Source: an uncultured bacterium (GTDB taxonomy: Bacteria > Vulcanimicrobiota > Xenobia > Xenobiales > Xenobiaceae). Taken from it: a DNA stretch of 60,342 bases. Shown in pieces: positions 44,083 to 54,381 of this stretch. The stretch is taken from assembly GCA_934636825.1 (NCBI GenBank), contig CAKUBG010000019.1, positions 1 to 60,342 on the forward strand, written 5' to 3'. The notes beneath the pieces are model-generated. The model was not told where the DNA came from. It was given only the letters and a program-made list of their open reading frames with translations, and searched no databases. Position numbers and translations under genes: made by a program. The number at the start of each line of letters is the position of its first letter. Within the stretch, counting starts at the first letter, position 1.

Positions 44083-44375
44083 TTATGCCTCCGCAATATC
44101 TTTACCCTGGCCGACAATAAGCCGGGCTTAGGATCTCAAGTTAAGAAACTTTTATAAATAATTCCTGTTTCCTACTTTGCGCACATTTTGAGAATAAAAA
44201 TATAATTTTGCTGCAAATCTAATGCAATTCTTACGCCGAAATTTTATTAAATAAGTGTAAAAGATATTCCATTGTAAAAAAAATAATTGTATACTGGACA
44301 TGCAAAAGTCGTTTATGGTGTGTCGCCAGCGAACAGCTATAAATTTAATTAGCGGCCACCTGAAGGGAGAACAAT
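44083..44375. other. Divergent intergenic region with probable promoter for the EF-hand gene
   Basis: About 290 A/T-rich bases. TATACT at 44290-44295 is a good -10 candidate for the EF-hand gene; the -35 position 17 bases upstream is TTCCAT, a poor match. GGGAGA lies about 9 bases before ATG 44376. Confidence 0.5.
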
Positions 44376-45398
44376 ATGAATTACAAGTACATCGCTCTAG
44401 GACTACTACTATCTGGCGCTCTACTAGCTGCCCCCTCTTTCGCCGGTGTGACCGACGTAACCGGAGGAACTAAGAGCAGCACTTATAAGCACACCTACCA
44501 TACCAAGGTTGATGCGCACGCTGACATGACCTTCTACCATTACACTACCGATGAGGATGGCAATACTGTCTTTTCGCACACCACTAGCGGTGTTATCGAT
44601 CATGAGAGTGGTTTCATTGTAGGTAACATTTCTGACAGTGCTGTACAAGCCGAAATCGCTAAGTACGAAAGCATGGTAGATAGCTACCGTCACAGTTGCA
44701 CTTATAGCAGCAGACAGCTTGTTCTCGATCACTTCGAGAGTTCTAACATCATCGAGCAGAGCAAGGATGCTATCCTCGTTGGTGATATCGATGATTTGGC
44801 CAAGGCTTACAGCGCTCAGGGTCGTACCAATAAGACCTTAGATGTTCACCAGTATCAAGTTTACCAGATCAATGAAGCCTATAACGTTTCTCCTATCGTC
44901 CTCGACTTAGATGGCGACGGTAAGATTGAAGCTTCTAATGGTAAGTACTTAGCTCATGCCGGTTCCTTCAAGTCTGAAGGCGCTACTATGTTCGATTTCA
45001 ACGGTAACGGTTTCCCCGTTTACACCGAGTGGGTTGGCACCAATGACGGTTTGCTTTGCCGTCCTAACGCCGATGGTACCATCAACGGCACCAATCTTTT
45101 CGGTACCGCCAACGGCTATGCCAACGGTTTCGATGAAATGTCTTCTTTAGATAAGAACAACGACGGCGTATTGAGCGGTGCTGAGCTCGAGGGCCTCTTC
45201 GTATGGCAGGACAAGAACGCTAACGGTATTGCCGATGCCGGTGAGCTCACTTCCGTACAGGCTTTAGGAATTTCTTCCATCAGCGTAAACCACGACAATA
45301 TGGTCGGATCCTTCGTCCGCAACGGCCAGACCTTCAAGTCCTTCGACTGGTGGCCTTCCGTTAAAGACGTCCGCCGCATGGATGTTGCTCGCTTATAG
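44376..45398 (+). CDS. Secreted EF-hand/RTX-associated calcium-binding protein
   Basis: A 340-residue exported protein. The signal peptide is residues 1-23 (YIALGLLLSGALLAAPSFA, cleaved before GVT). The N-terminal 170 residues are unassigned and His/Thr/Ser-rich. The C-terminal half matches the calcium-loop module that ends many RTX-type exported proteins. It reads SPIVLDLDGDGKIE (about 176), FDFNGNGFPVYTEWVGTNDG (about 206), LDKNNDGVLSGAEL (about 259) and WQDKNANGIADAGELTSV (about 277), then GISSISV. At least four DxDxDG-like loops are intact. No RTX nonapeptide repeats or secretion genes are nearby, so this is a free-standing module. Gln is mostly CAG and Lys mostly AAG, suggesting high expression. 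Confidence 0.88.
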   Translation: MNYKYIALGLLLSGALLAAPSFAGVTDVTGGTKSSTYKHTYHTKVDAHADMTFYHYTTDEDGNTVFSHTTSGVIDHESGFIVGNISDSAVQAEIAKYESMVDSYRHSCTYSSRQLVLDHFESSNIIEQSKDAILVGDIDDLAKAYSAQGRTNKTLDVHQYQVYQINEAYNVSPIVLDLDGDGKIEASNGKYLAHAGSFKSEGATMFDFNGNGFPVYTEWVGTNDGLLCRPNADGTINGTNLFGTANGYANGFDEMSSLDKNNDGVLSGAELEGLFVWQDKNANGIADAGELTSVQALGISSISVNHDNMVGSFVRNGQTFKSFDWWPSVKDVRRMDVARL

Positions 45399-45456
45399 TA
45401 AAACGACTGTAGTCTGTTCTGAGTTTATGCTTTGATAAAGTCTAAGCTTTAGAACG

Positions 45457-45490
45457 AAAAGACGCCTCTCTCCCTGGGGCGTCTTTTTTT
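45457..45490 (+). terminator. Terminator of the EF-hand gene
   Basis: AAGACGCC pairs with GGGCGTCTT, followed by a run of T. Confidence 0.88.
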
Positions 45491-45527
45491 GTACCCTTTT
45501 AGTTGTTCGCTTTGCCAGTAAATACTT

Positions 45528-45578
45528 TAAATAAAAAATCCGACCGTTTATCTATTATCGATAAGCAAACGATCGGAT
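45528..45578 (-). terminator. Terminator of the double zinc-ribbon gene
   Basis: On the minus strand ATCCGATCGTTT pairs with AAACGGTCGGAT, followed by six T. Confidence 0.85.
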
Positions 45579-45609
45579 CTATTGTGTTTATATTTAGGTT
45601 ACAGATGGA

Positions 45610-46890
45610 CTAAGCGAATATTTTGGCAATGATCCAAGATATAATTGAAGCAACAATACCCAAGATAATCCACATAAACATGTTGTCGTCATCGACAAAG
45701 CCCCAGATGAAGATAGCTGCGCAAACCACAGTAAGGAATATCTTGAGAATAGAGTAGGGACGGTTGCCGGAAACTTCGCCAGTTTGTCCATTAATTACAA
45801 AGTGATAAACTGTGCCTTTGTAGCGATAGCTTGAAAGCCACAGTGGCAAGAGAATATATTTGTAATAAGTTTCGTAGAATTTGGCATCTAAAGTAGTTAC
45901 GCGTGAATGGCTGGTATTATGCTTGGTTCTGATTTGCTTATCAGCCATATCTTTAAGGGCGCTTTTCAGTTCTTCTTGAGCCGTCTTCCAACACTCGCTG
46001 ACGCCTTTAGCATAACGCTCAGAAATAAAGCCCGCTACATATTCAGGCAAGTATTCTTTACAAGCTTTCATATCAAAAGGCTCGATATCTTTAATCAAAT
46101 CGGCATTTTGCTTGTCTGCCGAAAGGATAAGCTTGTCATCAAACTGGTGGCGGATTTCGCCTTTGGTGGGATACCAATCGACTTTTGTCTCGGTATTGCC
46201 GTCGCTATCCGTTTCCTCGCGCTCTACACCGTATTCACCTTTGTACTTGGCATCACTGGCAGTATCGTAAGACCAATAAGGCGCATACATGCCGTTTATT
46301 TCGCCGCGAGCAGCACGCTTTTGCAAATCGTTAGGGGCAAACCAAAGGCCTTTGATCCATTTGGAAAATTCTTTGCCGGCTTTTTCTTTGTCAACGCTGA
46401 AAGGAATGATCCCCTGAGGAGCCATAACCTTCTCTTCGTCTTCTTGCGTGACTAAATTGGAGTCGCAATAAGGGCAAGTGTCGGAAATTTGTTTAGCGTC
46501 ATAGATAGCTGAGGCACCGCAGGACTTACATTTGACAACTTTTTTTTCGTCGCCCCAGTTAGTGTTGGCTTGTTCGGGAGCTTTGTCAATAGGAATACCG
46601 GGAATGCTGTTGCCACTTTTATTGCGTTTGGCCTTTACTGCTTCCTTTGAGCTATCCTTGCTATTGACAGAGGTAGCGTCTGCCACGGCAGCAGCGGCAG
46701 CCACAGCGGCAGTCGCAACTTTGGGGGGATCTTTTTTTACTTCTTCTTCATGGTCGCAATAGCCACAGACTAATTTTCCCGAAGTAGGATTGAAAGTCAT
46801 GGGACCGCCGCAATTGGGACATTTCTGATCAGTTTTATCTACTGTCTTGGCTTCAGCCAATTGAACTTCGTTGTCATCGTAATCTGCCAT
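45610..46890 (-). CDS. Double zinc-ribbon membrane protein (TFIIB-type zinc ribbon family)
   Basis: A 426-residue protein of a family usually annotated only as TFIIB-type zinc-ribbon protein. Zinc ribbon 1 is CPNCGG...CGYC (about residues 24-45). An Ala/Lys-rich linker follows, then zinc ribbon 2, CKSCGA...CPYC (about 121-141). The conserved middle contains IIPFSVDKEKAGKEFSKWIK, GEINGMYAPYWSYD, and a late segment PLWLSSYRYKGTVYHFVINGQTG. Two membrane helices end the protein (about 385-425), so it is probably anchored by its C-terminus with the zinc ribbons in the cytoplasm. Function is unknown for the family. It is a single gene with its own terminator. Confidence 0.82.
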   Translation of the reverse strand: MADYDDNEVQLAEAKTVDKTDQKCPNCGGPMTFNPTSGKLVCGYCDHEEEVKKDPPKVATAAVAAAAAVADATSVNSKDSSKEAVKAKRNKSGNSIPGIPIDKAPEQANTNWGDEKKVVKCKSCGASAIYDAKQISDTCPYCDSNLVTQEDEEKVMAPQGIIPFSVDKEKAGKEFSKWIKGLWFAPNDLQKRAARGEINGMYAPYWSYDTASDAKYKGEYGVEREETDSDGNTETKVDWYPTKGEIRHQFDDKLILSADKQNADLIKDIEPFDMKACKEYLPEYVAGFISERYAKGVSECWKTAQEELKSALKDMADKQIRTKHNTSHSRVTTLDAKFYETYYKYILLPLWLSSYRYKGTVYHFVINGQTGEVSGNRPYSILKIFLTVVCAAIFIWGFVDDDNMFMWIILGIVASIISWIIAKIFA

Positions 46891-47117
46891 AATAGTCTTC
46901 CCCGAAAAAAAATATCTGGACTATTTCGTATAGAAAATTATTGAAACCTGCTTTCAGTAATGATCTCTAAAGAGCAATGTCTATTTGGCAAAATAAAAAC
47001 TTAAAGGAATGGGCAAAATGCCAATAGTGGGATAACACAATCAAGGAAGAAAGTGTTTGAGTGGCAAAACTAATGGCAATAATTTTTTTTGAGGCCGGAA
47101 AGAGAATATAAGCTAAA

Positions 47118-50100
47118 ATGGATAAAAATACAGCAATTTCACAACAGCTTAGCCAATTATACAATATTGAAGGACAATCCAGTGATAATTCGGCAAACAA
47201 TCAGTTTATAAATACACTCCGCCAAGCTGATGAAGAAGCTCGCCGTTTAGCTGTAGACACAACCGCTTCTTATATTGTACAAGCTCCGGCCGGCTCTGGA
47301 AAAACAAGTTTATTAACGCAGCGCTTTTTGAAATTGCTCAGTGTTGTCGACAAACCGGAAGATATTTTGGCCATTACTTTTACCAATAAAGCGGTAGGTG
47401 AAATGAGAGAACGCATTTTAGCGTGTCTCAAAGATGCGGCCGATAATGAATGTCCTGAAGATGTGCAATATAAAAAAGATAATTGGCTTTTGGCTTCCGA
47501 AGCTTTAAAACGTGATCAACAAAAAAAATGGCATTTATTAGATAATCCTGCTCGCTTGCGCATTCGTACTATCGACTCTTTTTGTAATTATATCGCTCAA
47601 AATTTACCTGTTTCTAGCGGTATGGGATACAGTTTGGGAACTGATTCTGACAGTTATAAATATTATAGTCAAGCATCTGTAAAAACTGTCAACGCTCTGT
47701 TGTATAACGAAGACGATCGATATGCCGATTTGGCTAAAGAACTTCAAGATATTTTAGCTGATTATGACAATAATCAGAGCCATTTTGAAGAAGCTTTAGC
47801 CAAAATGTTGGAGAAACGCAGCGAGTTTGTCAAAATTTTTGATGCTGCGATATCCGAAACGGACGGAAATTATACATCTTTATATAAAGAATCGTTTGCC
47901 AAATCGTCTGAGGCTGAGAGCGAATGGCAAGATGATAAATTGCGGGAAAAAATAGAAACTAGCTATAAAAGATGGCGTGATGGAATTGCTGACGAATTGG
48001 AGAAAACGGCCACAAAAATAGATTCTGATTTTTGCGAAGTGGTTGAGAGAGCAGCTAGAGCGCTGATTTTAGAGCATAATTCCGGTCGTGAAAACGATAT
48101 AAAACAAGCCGATAGAGAAAGACAAGCATTAGTTTACGCCCTGGCGAGATTGGCTGATAGTCAATTCTTTGCAGAAAAAGATAAAGTGGAAGCTTGGGAA
48201 AAGTGGCAATGGCTAAGCGTAGTGTTGCTTAATAGTAGTGGAGATAGCTTCCGTAAACAAATAACGGCCACTTCTTTAACCTATAAAAATGGCAAAGATG
48301 GTAAATTGCAAGGCATTAAAGCTTCTACAGATAAAAAGAAGCCTTATTATCAAGATTGGATAAATTTTGTTGATAAAAATAATCAAGGCAGCTTGCTAAG
48401 CGAATGTGCTAGTTGCGCTCAAAGAGACGAATTTATAGAGCTTTTACAACTCGCTCGCGATTTCGGCGACTACAGATATAAAGATGAACAGTGGCAAAAA
48501 ATAGCTAAAGTTTTGCATATTTTGGCTTTTGCTATTGATAATTTGCGTCAAGTTTTTGCTCAGGAAATGAAATGCGATTATACAGAGATCAGTAGAGCTG
48601 CTTTGCAAGCTAGCGATCCTTATAATGCAAACGGTATCGACAAATTTAGTGTAGAGAATCCCATCAAACATATTTTAGTGGACGAATATCAGGATACTTC
48701 TTGGGAACAGTATAAATTGCTGATAAATTTGACTTGCAACTGGAGTGAAGAGGAAGGTAGAACCATTTTTTGTGTAGGAGATCCTATGCAATCTATTTAC
48801 CGTTTTCGTGGCGCTGATGTGAGTGTCTATACTTACACCAAAGAAGTTGGTATTCGCAGTGAATATAATAGCTTGAAATTATGCGCTTGTACTTTGCACC
48901 AAAATTTTCGCTCGGTCGTCAATTTAATTGATGAGCTGGGCAGTGGTATTTTTAAACATATTTTTCCAGAGACCGGTTGCACTTCTAAAGGAACTGTTGA
49001 ATTTTCTCCTTCCATTGCCCCAGCGGACAAAGCTTCAAGCCAACGTCCTATTACTGTTGAACCTATAGTTTCTGTTAATGAAACAAATAGAGGTAAATTA
49101 GAATCACAAGGCTTGATAATCGACGAAAATTACGATCCTTCAGTATATGAAGCTGAGCTTATAGTTGCGGAAATTTGTAAATTACGTGAGCAAGAGCCGG
49201 ATGCTTCTTGTGCTGTGCTTTTGGAACAGAAAAATTTAGGCGGCCATATTTTACAAGCTTTACAGAAAAAAAATATTCCTATTAGTCAAAAAGATATTCT
49301 AAAGTTGCAAGAAGCTGAGCCTGTGCCGCTTTTAATGGCTATAACAAATATTGTTTTGAACCCTTTGGATCGTACTTCTTGGATTATGCTTTTGCGCTCT
49401 CCGCTACTGGGACTTACTTGGCAAGATATTTGCACAATTGCTGAAAGATATATTATCAAAGATAACGACACGATAAAATATTCTTGTCCTGGAGATTTTT
49501 GGTCGGCTTTACATAAATTTGTCAAAAATAAGCAGGCTGATAGTAATTTACTTAAGCGTTGTCGTTTTCTGTATTCTACATTTAAAGCTGTTTTTAAGGG
49601 GCGACGCAGTTTAACTTTGGCGCGTTCTATAGAGTGTTTGTGGCGCAGCTTAGGCGGCCCAGCTTATTATAATGAATTGGAATTAAAAGTTGCTCAGCAA
49701 TATCTTGATTTCCTTAATCAATATAATGGGGGTAATTCTTGGCCGACTTCTGATTCTTTAAATGATGATTTAAACGATTTATATGCTGATACTCTGACCA
49801 ATATTGGCAATCCTGTGCAATTTTTAACTATTCATGGAGCTAAAGGTCTGGAATTTGACTATGTTTTTATTCCCGGATTGGGCAAAAAAAGAAAACGCCC
49901 TAATAGTGAAAGTATATTGGAACATACATCAGTAATTTATGATAATGACCAGGTTAGCGACGGCTGGGGAGATAATATGCTGCTTAGCTATGGTCGGGAA
50001 GATACACCTATCGGAAAGGCTATTAAAAATATCTCTAATAATTTTGATGAAAGAGAGAGAGTGCGTCTCTTTTATGTTGCCGCTACCAGAGCTAAAAAGC

Positions 50101-51113
50101 GCCTTTTTATTTACGCTTATATAAAGTTTACTTTTGAGAAAGAGGCACTGGTAGGATATAGTGTTCTTAATAGTGGCAAGATCTTAAACGGTCGTCTTTT
50201 AGATTCGCTTCATAAATTTTTTCCCCAAAAATTGATTGAGCTCGAAAATATAAGTACTTTTGCACAAATTTATTTTGACAAGTGCCAGGCGATATTTAAA
50301 ACGATAGAAAGTAGTGAAGATACAGATAATAAAATTCCTAGATTGAAAGTTACTTGGCGTCAAGAATGCGGTTTAGAAAATTACTTGCATCAAGTAAAAG
50401 AAGCAGAAAGTGATGGCTTAAAGTCGGCTAGCCAAGCTAATTCCGCACAAGATGGTGGCTGTACTTCTAAAAGTGTGGAAAAATTTGTGCGTAAAGTTTC
50501 TGACCATTCGATAAAAGCTCAGTTTGGTACAATAATTCATTATGCTTTTGAACAATTAGCTCAATATCCTCAAATAAATACTGGCAATTGGGATACGGAA
50601 GCAATTATTGCTGCTTTTAAGCCAGTAATTGATAAAATGTGTGCTGAAGAATTTATCGACAGCCGTCGTCAACAATTGGCCGATAAAGCCTATCTAGCCA
50701 TTCGTCGCTTGCTCAATTCAGAAAAAGGGCGTTGGGTTTTGCGTTGCCGCTCTCAAGCTAATTGCGAATTGGCTTTTTATGCCCATAGGCAGCTCCTTAA
50801 GGGAATTAGCGGAGAAAATGAAAGTATAGAAACATGTTTTGAAGTTGAAAAACGCATTTTGGATAGGTGCTTTGTAGAAGGCGATACTTTTTGGATTATC
50901 GACTATAAAACCAGTTGCTTGCGAAATGGCGAAACGATAGATGATTTCTATAAGCGGAAAACTGATGATTATAGAGAACAATTGACCGCTTATAGAAATA
51001 TCGTTAGGGAATGTTTCCCACAATATAGAGATAAAATTCGTACAGCTCTTTACTTTCCTTTAGCTCTTGAAGGTGAAGCTTTTTGCGAAATAGTTGTTAA
51101 TACCAAGAAATAA
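47118..51113 (+). CDS. UvrD/RecB-like helicase-nuclease, AddA-type
   Basis: A 1331-residue superfamily 1A helicase fused to a RecB-family nuclease, probably processing double-strand breaks. Walker A is VQAPAGSGKTSLL (about residue 54). Further motifs are AITFTNKAVGEMRERI, VDEYQDTSWEQYKLL (Walker B), GDPMQSIYRFRGADV, LHQNFRS, TIHGAKGLEFDYVFIPG and LFYVAATRAKKRLFI. The C-terminal PD-(D/E)XK nuclease has GTIIHYAFEQL, ILDRC, WIIDYKTS and YREQLTAY, so the catalytic Asp and Lys are present. Its stop is 1 base from the stop of the AddB-like gene on the other strand. The two are likely subunits of one enzyme despite opposite orientation. No good ribosome-binding site is seen at ATG 47118. Confidence 0.9.
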   Translation: MDKNTAISQQLSQLYNIEGQSSDNSANNQFINTLRQADEEARRLAVDTTASYIVQAPAGSGKTSLLTQRFLKLLSVVDKPEDILAITFTNKAVGEMRERILACLKDAADNECPEDVQYKKDNWLLASEALKRDQQKKWHLLDNPARLRIRTIDSFCNYIAQNLPVSSGMGYSLGTDSDSYKYYSQASVKTVNALLYNEDDRYADLAKELQDILADYDNNQSHFEEALAKMLEKRSEFVKIFDAAISETDGNYTSLYKESFAKSSEAESEWQDDKLREKIETSYKRWRDGIADELEKTATKIDSDFCEVVERAARALILEHNSGRENDIKQADRERQALVYALARLADSQFFAEKDKVEAWEKWQWLSVVLLNSSGDSFRKQITATSLTYKNGKDGKLQGIKASTDKKKPYYQDWINFVDKNNQGSLLSECASCAQRDEFIELLQLARDFGDYRYKDEQWQKIAKVLHILAFAIDNLRQVFAQEMKCDYTEISRAALQASDPYNANGIDKFSVENPIKHILVDEYQDTSWEQYKLLINLTCNWSEEEGRTIFCVGDPMQSIYRFRGADVSVYTYTKEVGIRSEYNSLKLCACTLHQNFRSVVNLIDELGSGIFKHIFPETGCTSKGTVEFSPSIAPADKASSQRPITVEPIVSVNETNRGKLESQGLIIDENYDPSVYEAELIVAEICKLREQEPDASCAVLLEQKNLGGHILQALQKKNIPISQKDILKLQEAEPVPLLMAITNIVLNPLDRTSWIMLLRSPLLGLTWQDICTIAERYIIKDNDTIKYSCPGDFWSALHKFVKNKQADSNLLKRCRFLYSTFKAVFKGRRSLTLARSIECLWRSLGGPAYYNELELKVAQQYLDFLNQYNGGNSWPTSDSLNDDLNDLYADTLTNIGNPVQFLTIHGAKGLEFDYVFIPGLGKKRKRPNSESILEHTSVIYDNDQVSDGWGDNMLLSYGREDTPIGKAIKNISNNFDERERVRLFYVAATRAKKRLFIYAYIKFTFEKEALVGYSVLNSGKILNGRLLDSLHKFFPQKLIELENISTFAQIYFDKCQAIFKTIESSEDTDNKIPRLKVTWRQECGLENYLHQVKEAESDGLKSASQANSAQDGGCTSKSVEKFVRKVSDHSIKAQFGTIIHYAFEQLAQYPQINTGNWDTEAIIAAFKPVIDKMCAEEFIDSRRQQLADKAYLAIRRLLNSEKGRWVLRCRSQANCELAFYAHRQLLKGISGENESIETCFEVEKRILDRCFVEGDTFWIIDYKTSCLRNGETIDDFYKRKTDDYREQLTAYRNIVRECFPQYRDKIRTALYFPLALEGEAFCEIVVNTKK

Positions 51114-51114
51114 A

Positions 51115-54100
51115 TCAAGACTCGCTATCAACTTCGTCATCTATTCCGCCTATATGACAGAGTTGTTTAAATTGGCAATTGTTGCATAACACTTTGTTTT
51201 TGGTGCGTTGACAACTGCCTTGTAAATATTGGGTAGCTAGAGCTTGGAATTTGTTTTGACAATTTTCTTTGAAAGATTCCCAAGTCCCTAAACTATTACT
51301 AGGGCCTTGCGAATTGGTATTATCTCCAATAGCGCCTTGCAAATTTGCTTGAATAGCTTCGTTACCAAAGTCTGCTTTGCCAACAAAAGTGTCTTTCTTT
51401 AGCTTAGCAAACAATATACCTTTGTATATGTCTTGATCGGAGGTAAAAGCGTAAAGGGGCAATTGATAATCTCTGGCTTGACTATTGGTGGCGAAATCGT
51501 CGCCAGGATCCCAAGCGTTGACTACTGCGTTATGGGCGTTGCCTGTTTTGTAATCGATAATAATTTGGCCGAGGGGGTGTTGCTGGTGCTGTAGTTCGTC
51601 TACACGATCGATCGTACCGGAGCAAATCAATTCTGAATATGGCAATTCTTTTTCCGCATCAGCCGAAATAGTTAGCCTAATCGGCTGTTCCAGAGCTACT
51701 ACATTAAAATCTCTACGCACTTGGGGATTCAGTTCATACTTAATCCAAACTGACAATATTTCTGTAGCTGCCTTTTCTTCGTTATTTAAAACGTATTGGC
51801 TCAAAGTGTTATATTCTTCACTTTGTAATATATGATGAACTAAATCTTTTATTTTTTCTTCCAGAGGGTGAAAATCAATTTCATTAAAGTCCTTGTCGGC
51901 CAGCTCGTTCAAGCCGAAAATTGACTTTATAGCTTGACTGCGACTAGAAGGCCCCTGACTATTTGGGGCTTTTTTATATTCTTCCCAGAATTTTTGCAAG
52001 CATTTATGTAATAAATTGCCTCGATCTAAGCTTGTATCAAAGCCGTTTTTTATTTCATCTTCACTGGAAGGGCAACCTAAGCGATGGCATAGTAAAGTCT
52101 GGAGAGGACAATTGGCCATGGAACTAATGACTTTTACGCCGCCTTGGAAAGATAAATGGCCATCTTTTTCCAATTTGTTGGGATGGGCCGGCCCGGGAGC
52201 GACTTCTTCAACCGTTTCGCAAATATTTTTTGCTTGCTCTTTTGGTAAAAGAGGCAATCCGTAAATTGTTGAAGGTTTAGAGTTTACTACAGAGCTTGAA
52301 GCTACTGTTTGGGTAGCCAATGCCGATAAATCATTTAATTCGGTATAATCATTTTTGAGAATACATTTTAAGGAAGGATCTTTCCAGAGGGGACTAACTT
52401 CGACAGCGACTGTGTTATCATTTTTTACAATATTGTTAGCAAAAGAGAGAATAACTCTATCGGCACAGTATCTGAGAGCATGTAAATTCTCTGAAGCGGT
52501 CTTTAAACAAAGGGAGGCACTTCCCTTAGGCCATCCTAAATCGGCTAAAAGTTGTTGAGGAAGGAAACCTTGATATTTTACAGGGGAGGGGAAAGTATCG
52601 GCATTAAATTCTAAAAGGATAAGCTCTGTAAAATGGCGTCGCAGAGCTTTGCGCAAATTTAGCACATTAAATCTGGCCGCTTCTTCTGTACACTCGGAGA
52701 GAGGCAATTTTACGTTGCATAATCCTAAACGCAAGTAACGCCAAAAATCATGAAAAGTTAAATTCTCAACAGAATAATTGGCCAGAGTACAGAAAGAACG
52801 CAATCGCGACATATAGGTAAGTATAATCAATTTTGCGTTCAATTCTTGAGGGCAAGCAAACCATATTTTAAGCAAAGCTCGGCAATAATCTATCCATATG
52901 GGTAAAGGATATTTATGCGCAGCAAAAGCGACGACATTTTCGCGGGGCCAACTTAATATTTTGTCTTTTATTTTAGCTTGCCAATCGACTTTTTTGCTTT
53001 CTTTAGTGACAGTAGCAACTTGGCGATAATTTTTTTTGAGCTCTTTAAAACTATGACGCAATTGATTGCTCTGTTGAGGAGTAAATTGAGCTGTTAAAGC
53101 AGCTAAATTAGCTAAGTGTACGCATCTAGTTTTAGAGGCTAAATCGTAGATATCTTTTAAGCCGAACTCGCTGCGATGATCTTGGCGAATCTTTTCGTAT
53201 AAATGGCAACGCTGGGAAAATTCAGTTTGATAACCATAAACAAAACTATCTTGCACTAAGCTCAAAAGTTGCAAACGGCTGATTTTTTGTCTGGCAAGTA
53301 AGATAACTGTGCTCAGATCGCTTCCCAGAGGTGTCTTTAATAAGCTCAAGCCACTGTTGGCTTTATAAGAGCGTTTTTTGCTTCCTTCTATAAAGAGAAT
53401 TTGTGGGTTGATATATTTATCCAAAAGACGGTAAACAGCTTCATTATGCTGAGGAATAATTAAAGCAACGCTGTAATTGGGATCTTTTAACTTAGGCTTA
53501 ATGTAGCTGATGGCTTGAGCTAGCTCCTGTTCAAAATTTTCGCAGGGAGCTACTACCTTATCATTTTCTAGGCTGCCTATTAAATTTAATGTCGGAGCAG
53601 GGGCGTTTTTATAAATGGGCGTTTCAATTTGAAAGCCTAAATCGCTCAGGGCCTGTTGCCAAGCAGCAAGTTGGGGATACGTATATTCGATAAAATTGGC
53701 AAAAATTAGGCGCTTACCTAGAGACAAAGCTTCTGGAGGAAGCAATTTCATAAAATAGGTGAGCGCATTAGGCAACAGCAAGCCGCTTAGAGCTGAATTT
53801 TTTTCCATATTGCAGCAATATTCTTGGGCTATTTCAATGAAAAAGCGGTGATCTTCATTTATGGCATGTAAATCTTGGTTGCTTTCTTGTATGTGGTTAA
53901 TGAAGTCTTGAGCAATTTGAGAAAAATCAGCATTGGCATTGACCGGCCGTATAGGAAAAATCTCTGCGTAAGGTGGTAATTTAGGCGTGCAATTATATTG
54001 GCAAAGCAAACGCCAACACTTGACGGCAGCTGCTGCCGCACCCTCTACATTTAAAAGCTTATGATTGTGCTCTTCATTCCACTTGTGTATCAATTTGCCG

Positions 54101-54381
54101 AAAGCGAGTCGCTCACTAAGTGGATTTACAAGCGTAGGTAAGTTGCCTCCTAAAGAATCTTTGTGTAAATGGAGACGGTTCCAAAGCTCTTTACTCCAAA
54201 CTCCAATGGTGTGTATATTGGGACTGATCCAAGCTTGTTGGCCTTTATTTAAAAAATATTGATTGATCTGTTTGACGAAAAAATCTAAGTATTGATTATC
54301 TTGGACAATGATGGTAGCTGCAGGATCATTGTCGATTAAATTTATAAAGTCTGCTATCGTTTTATAAGAGTTTTCATCCAT
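51115..54381 (-). CDS. AddB-like PD-(D/E)XK nuclease with Fe-S cluster motif
   Basis: A 1088-residue protein resembling the AddB-type 'probable DNA repair protein' group that pairs with UvrD-type helicases. The N-terminal two thirds resemble an inactivated helicase and lack a Walker A motif. The C-terminal third is a RecB-like nuclease: DRGNLLHKCLQKFW, then SGTIDRVDEL and IIIDYKTGNA. The four Fe-S cysteines of AddB are recognisable: one in MANCPLQ before the nuclease and three in LCNNCQFKQLC near the end. ATG 54381 is chosen; a TTG two codons upstream is also in frame, and no good ribosome-binding site is seen. It is tail to tail with the AddA-like gene and divergent from ligA. Confidence 0.85.
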   Translation of the reverse strand: MDENSYKTIADFINLIDNDPAATIIVQDNQYLDFFVKQINQYFLNKGQQAWISPNIHTIGVWSKELWNRLHLHKDSLGGNLPTLVNPLSERLAFGKLIHKWNEEHNHKLLNVEGAAAAAVKCWRLLCQYNCTPKLPPYAEIFPIRPVNANADFSQIAQDFINHIQESNQDLHAINEDHRFFIEIAQEYCCNMEKNSALSGLLLPNALTYFMKLLPPEALSLGKRLIFANFIEYTYPQLAAWQQALSDLGFQIETPIYKNAPAPTLNLIGSLENDKVVAPCENFEQELAQAISYIKPKLKDPNYSVALIIPQHNEAVYRLLDKYINPQILFIEGSKKRSYKANSGLSLLKTPLGSDLSTVILLARQKISRLQLLSLVQDSFVYGYQTEFSQRCHLYEKIRQDHRSEFGLKDIYDLASKTRCVHLANLAALTAQFTPQQSNQLRHSFKELKKNYRQVATVTKESKKVDWQAKIKDKILSWPRENVVAFAAHKYPLPIWIDYCRALLKIWFACPQELNAKLIILTYMSRLRSFCTLANYSVENLTFHDFWRYLRLGLCNVKLPLSECTEEAARFNVLNLRKALRRHFTELILLEFNADTFPSPVKYQGFLPQQLLADLGWPKGSASLCLKTASENLHALRYCADRVILSFANNIVKNDNTVAVEVSPLWKDPSLKCILKNDYTELNDLSALATQTVASSSVVNSKPSTIYGLPLLPKEQAKNICETVEEVAPGPAHPNKLEKDGHLSFQGGVKVISSMANCPLQTLLCHRLGCPSSEDEIKNGFDTSLDRGNLLHKCLQKFWEEYKKAPNSQGPSSRSQAIKSIFGLNELADKDFNEIDFHPLEEKIKDLVHHILQSEEYNTLSQYVLNNEEKAATEILSVWIKYELNPQVRRDFNVVALEQPIRLTISADAEKELPYSELICSGTIDRVDELQHQQHPLGQIIIDYKTGNAHNAVVNAWDPGDDFATNSQARDYQLPLYAFTSDQDIYKGILFAKLKKDTFVGKADFGNEAIQANLQGAIGDNTNSQGPSNSLGTWESFKENCQNKFQALATQYLQGSCQRTKNKVLCNNCQFKQLCHIGGIDDEVDSES

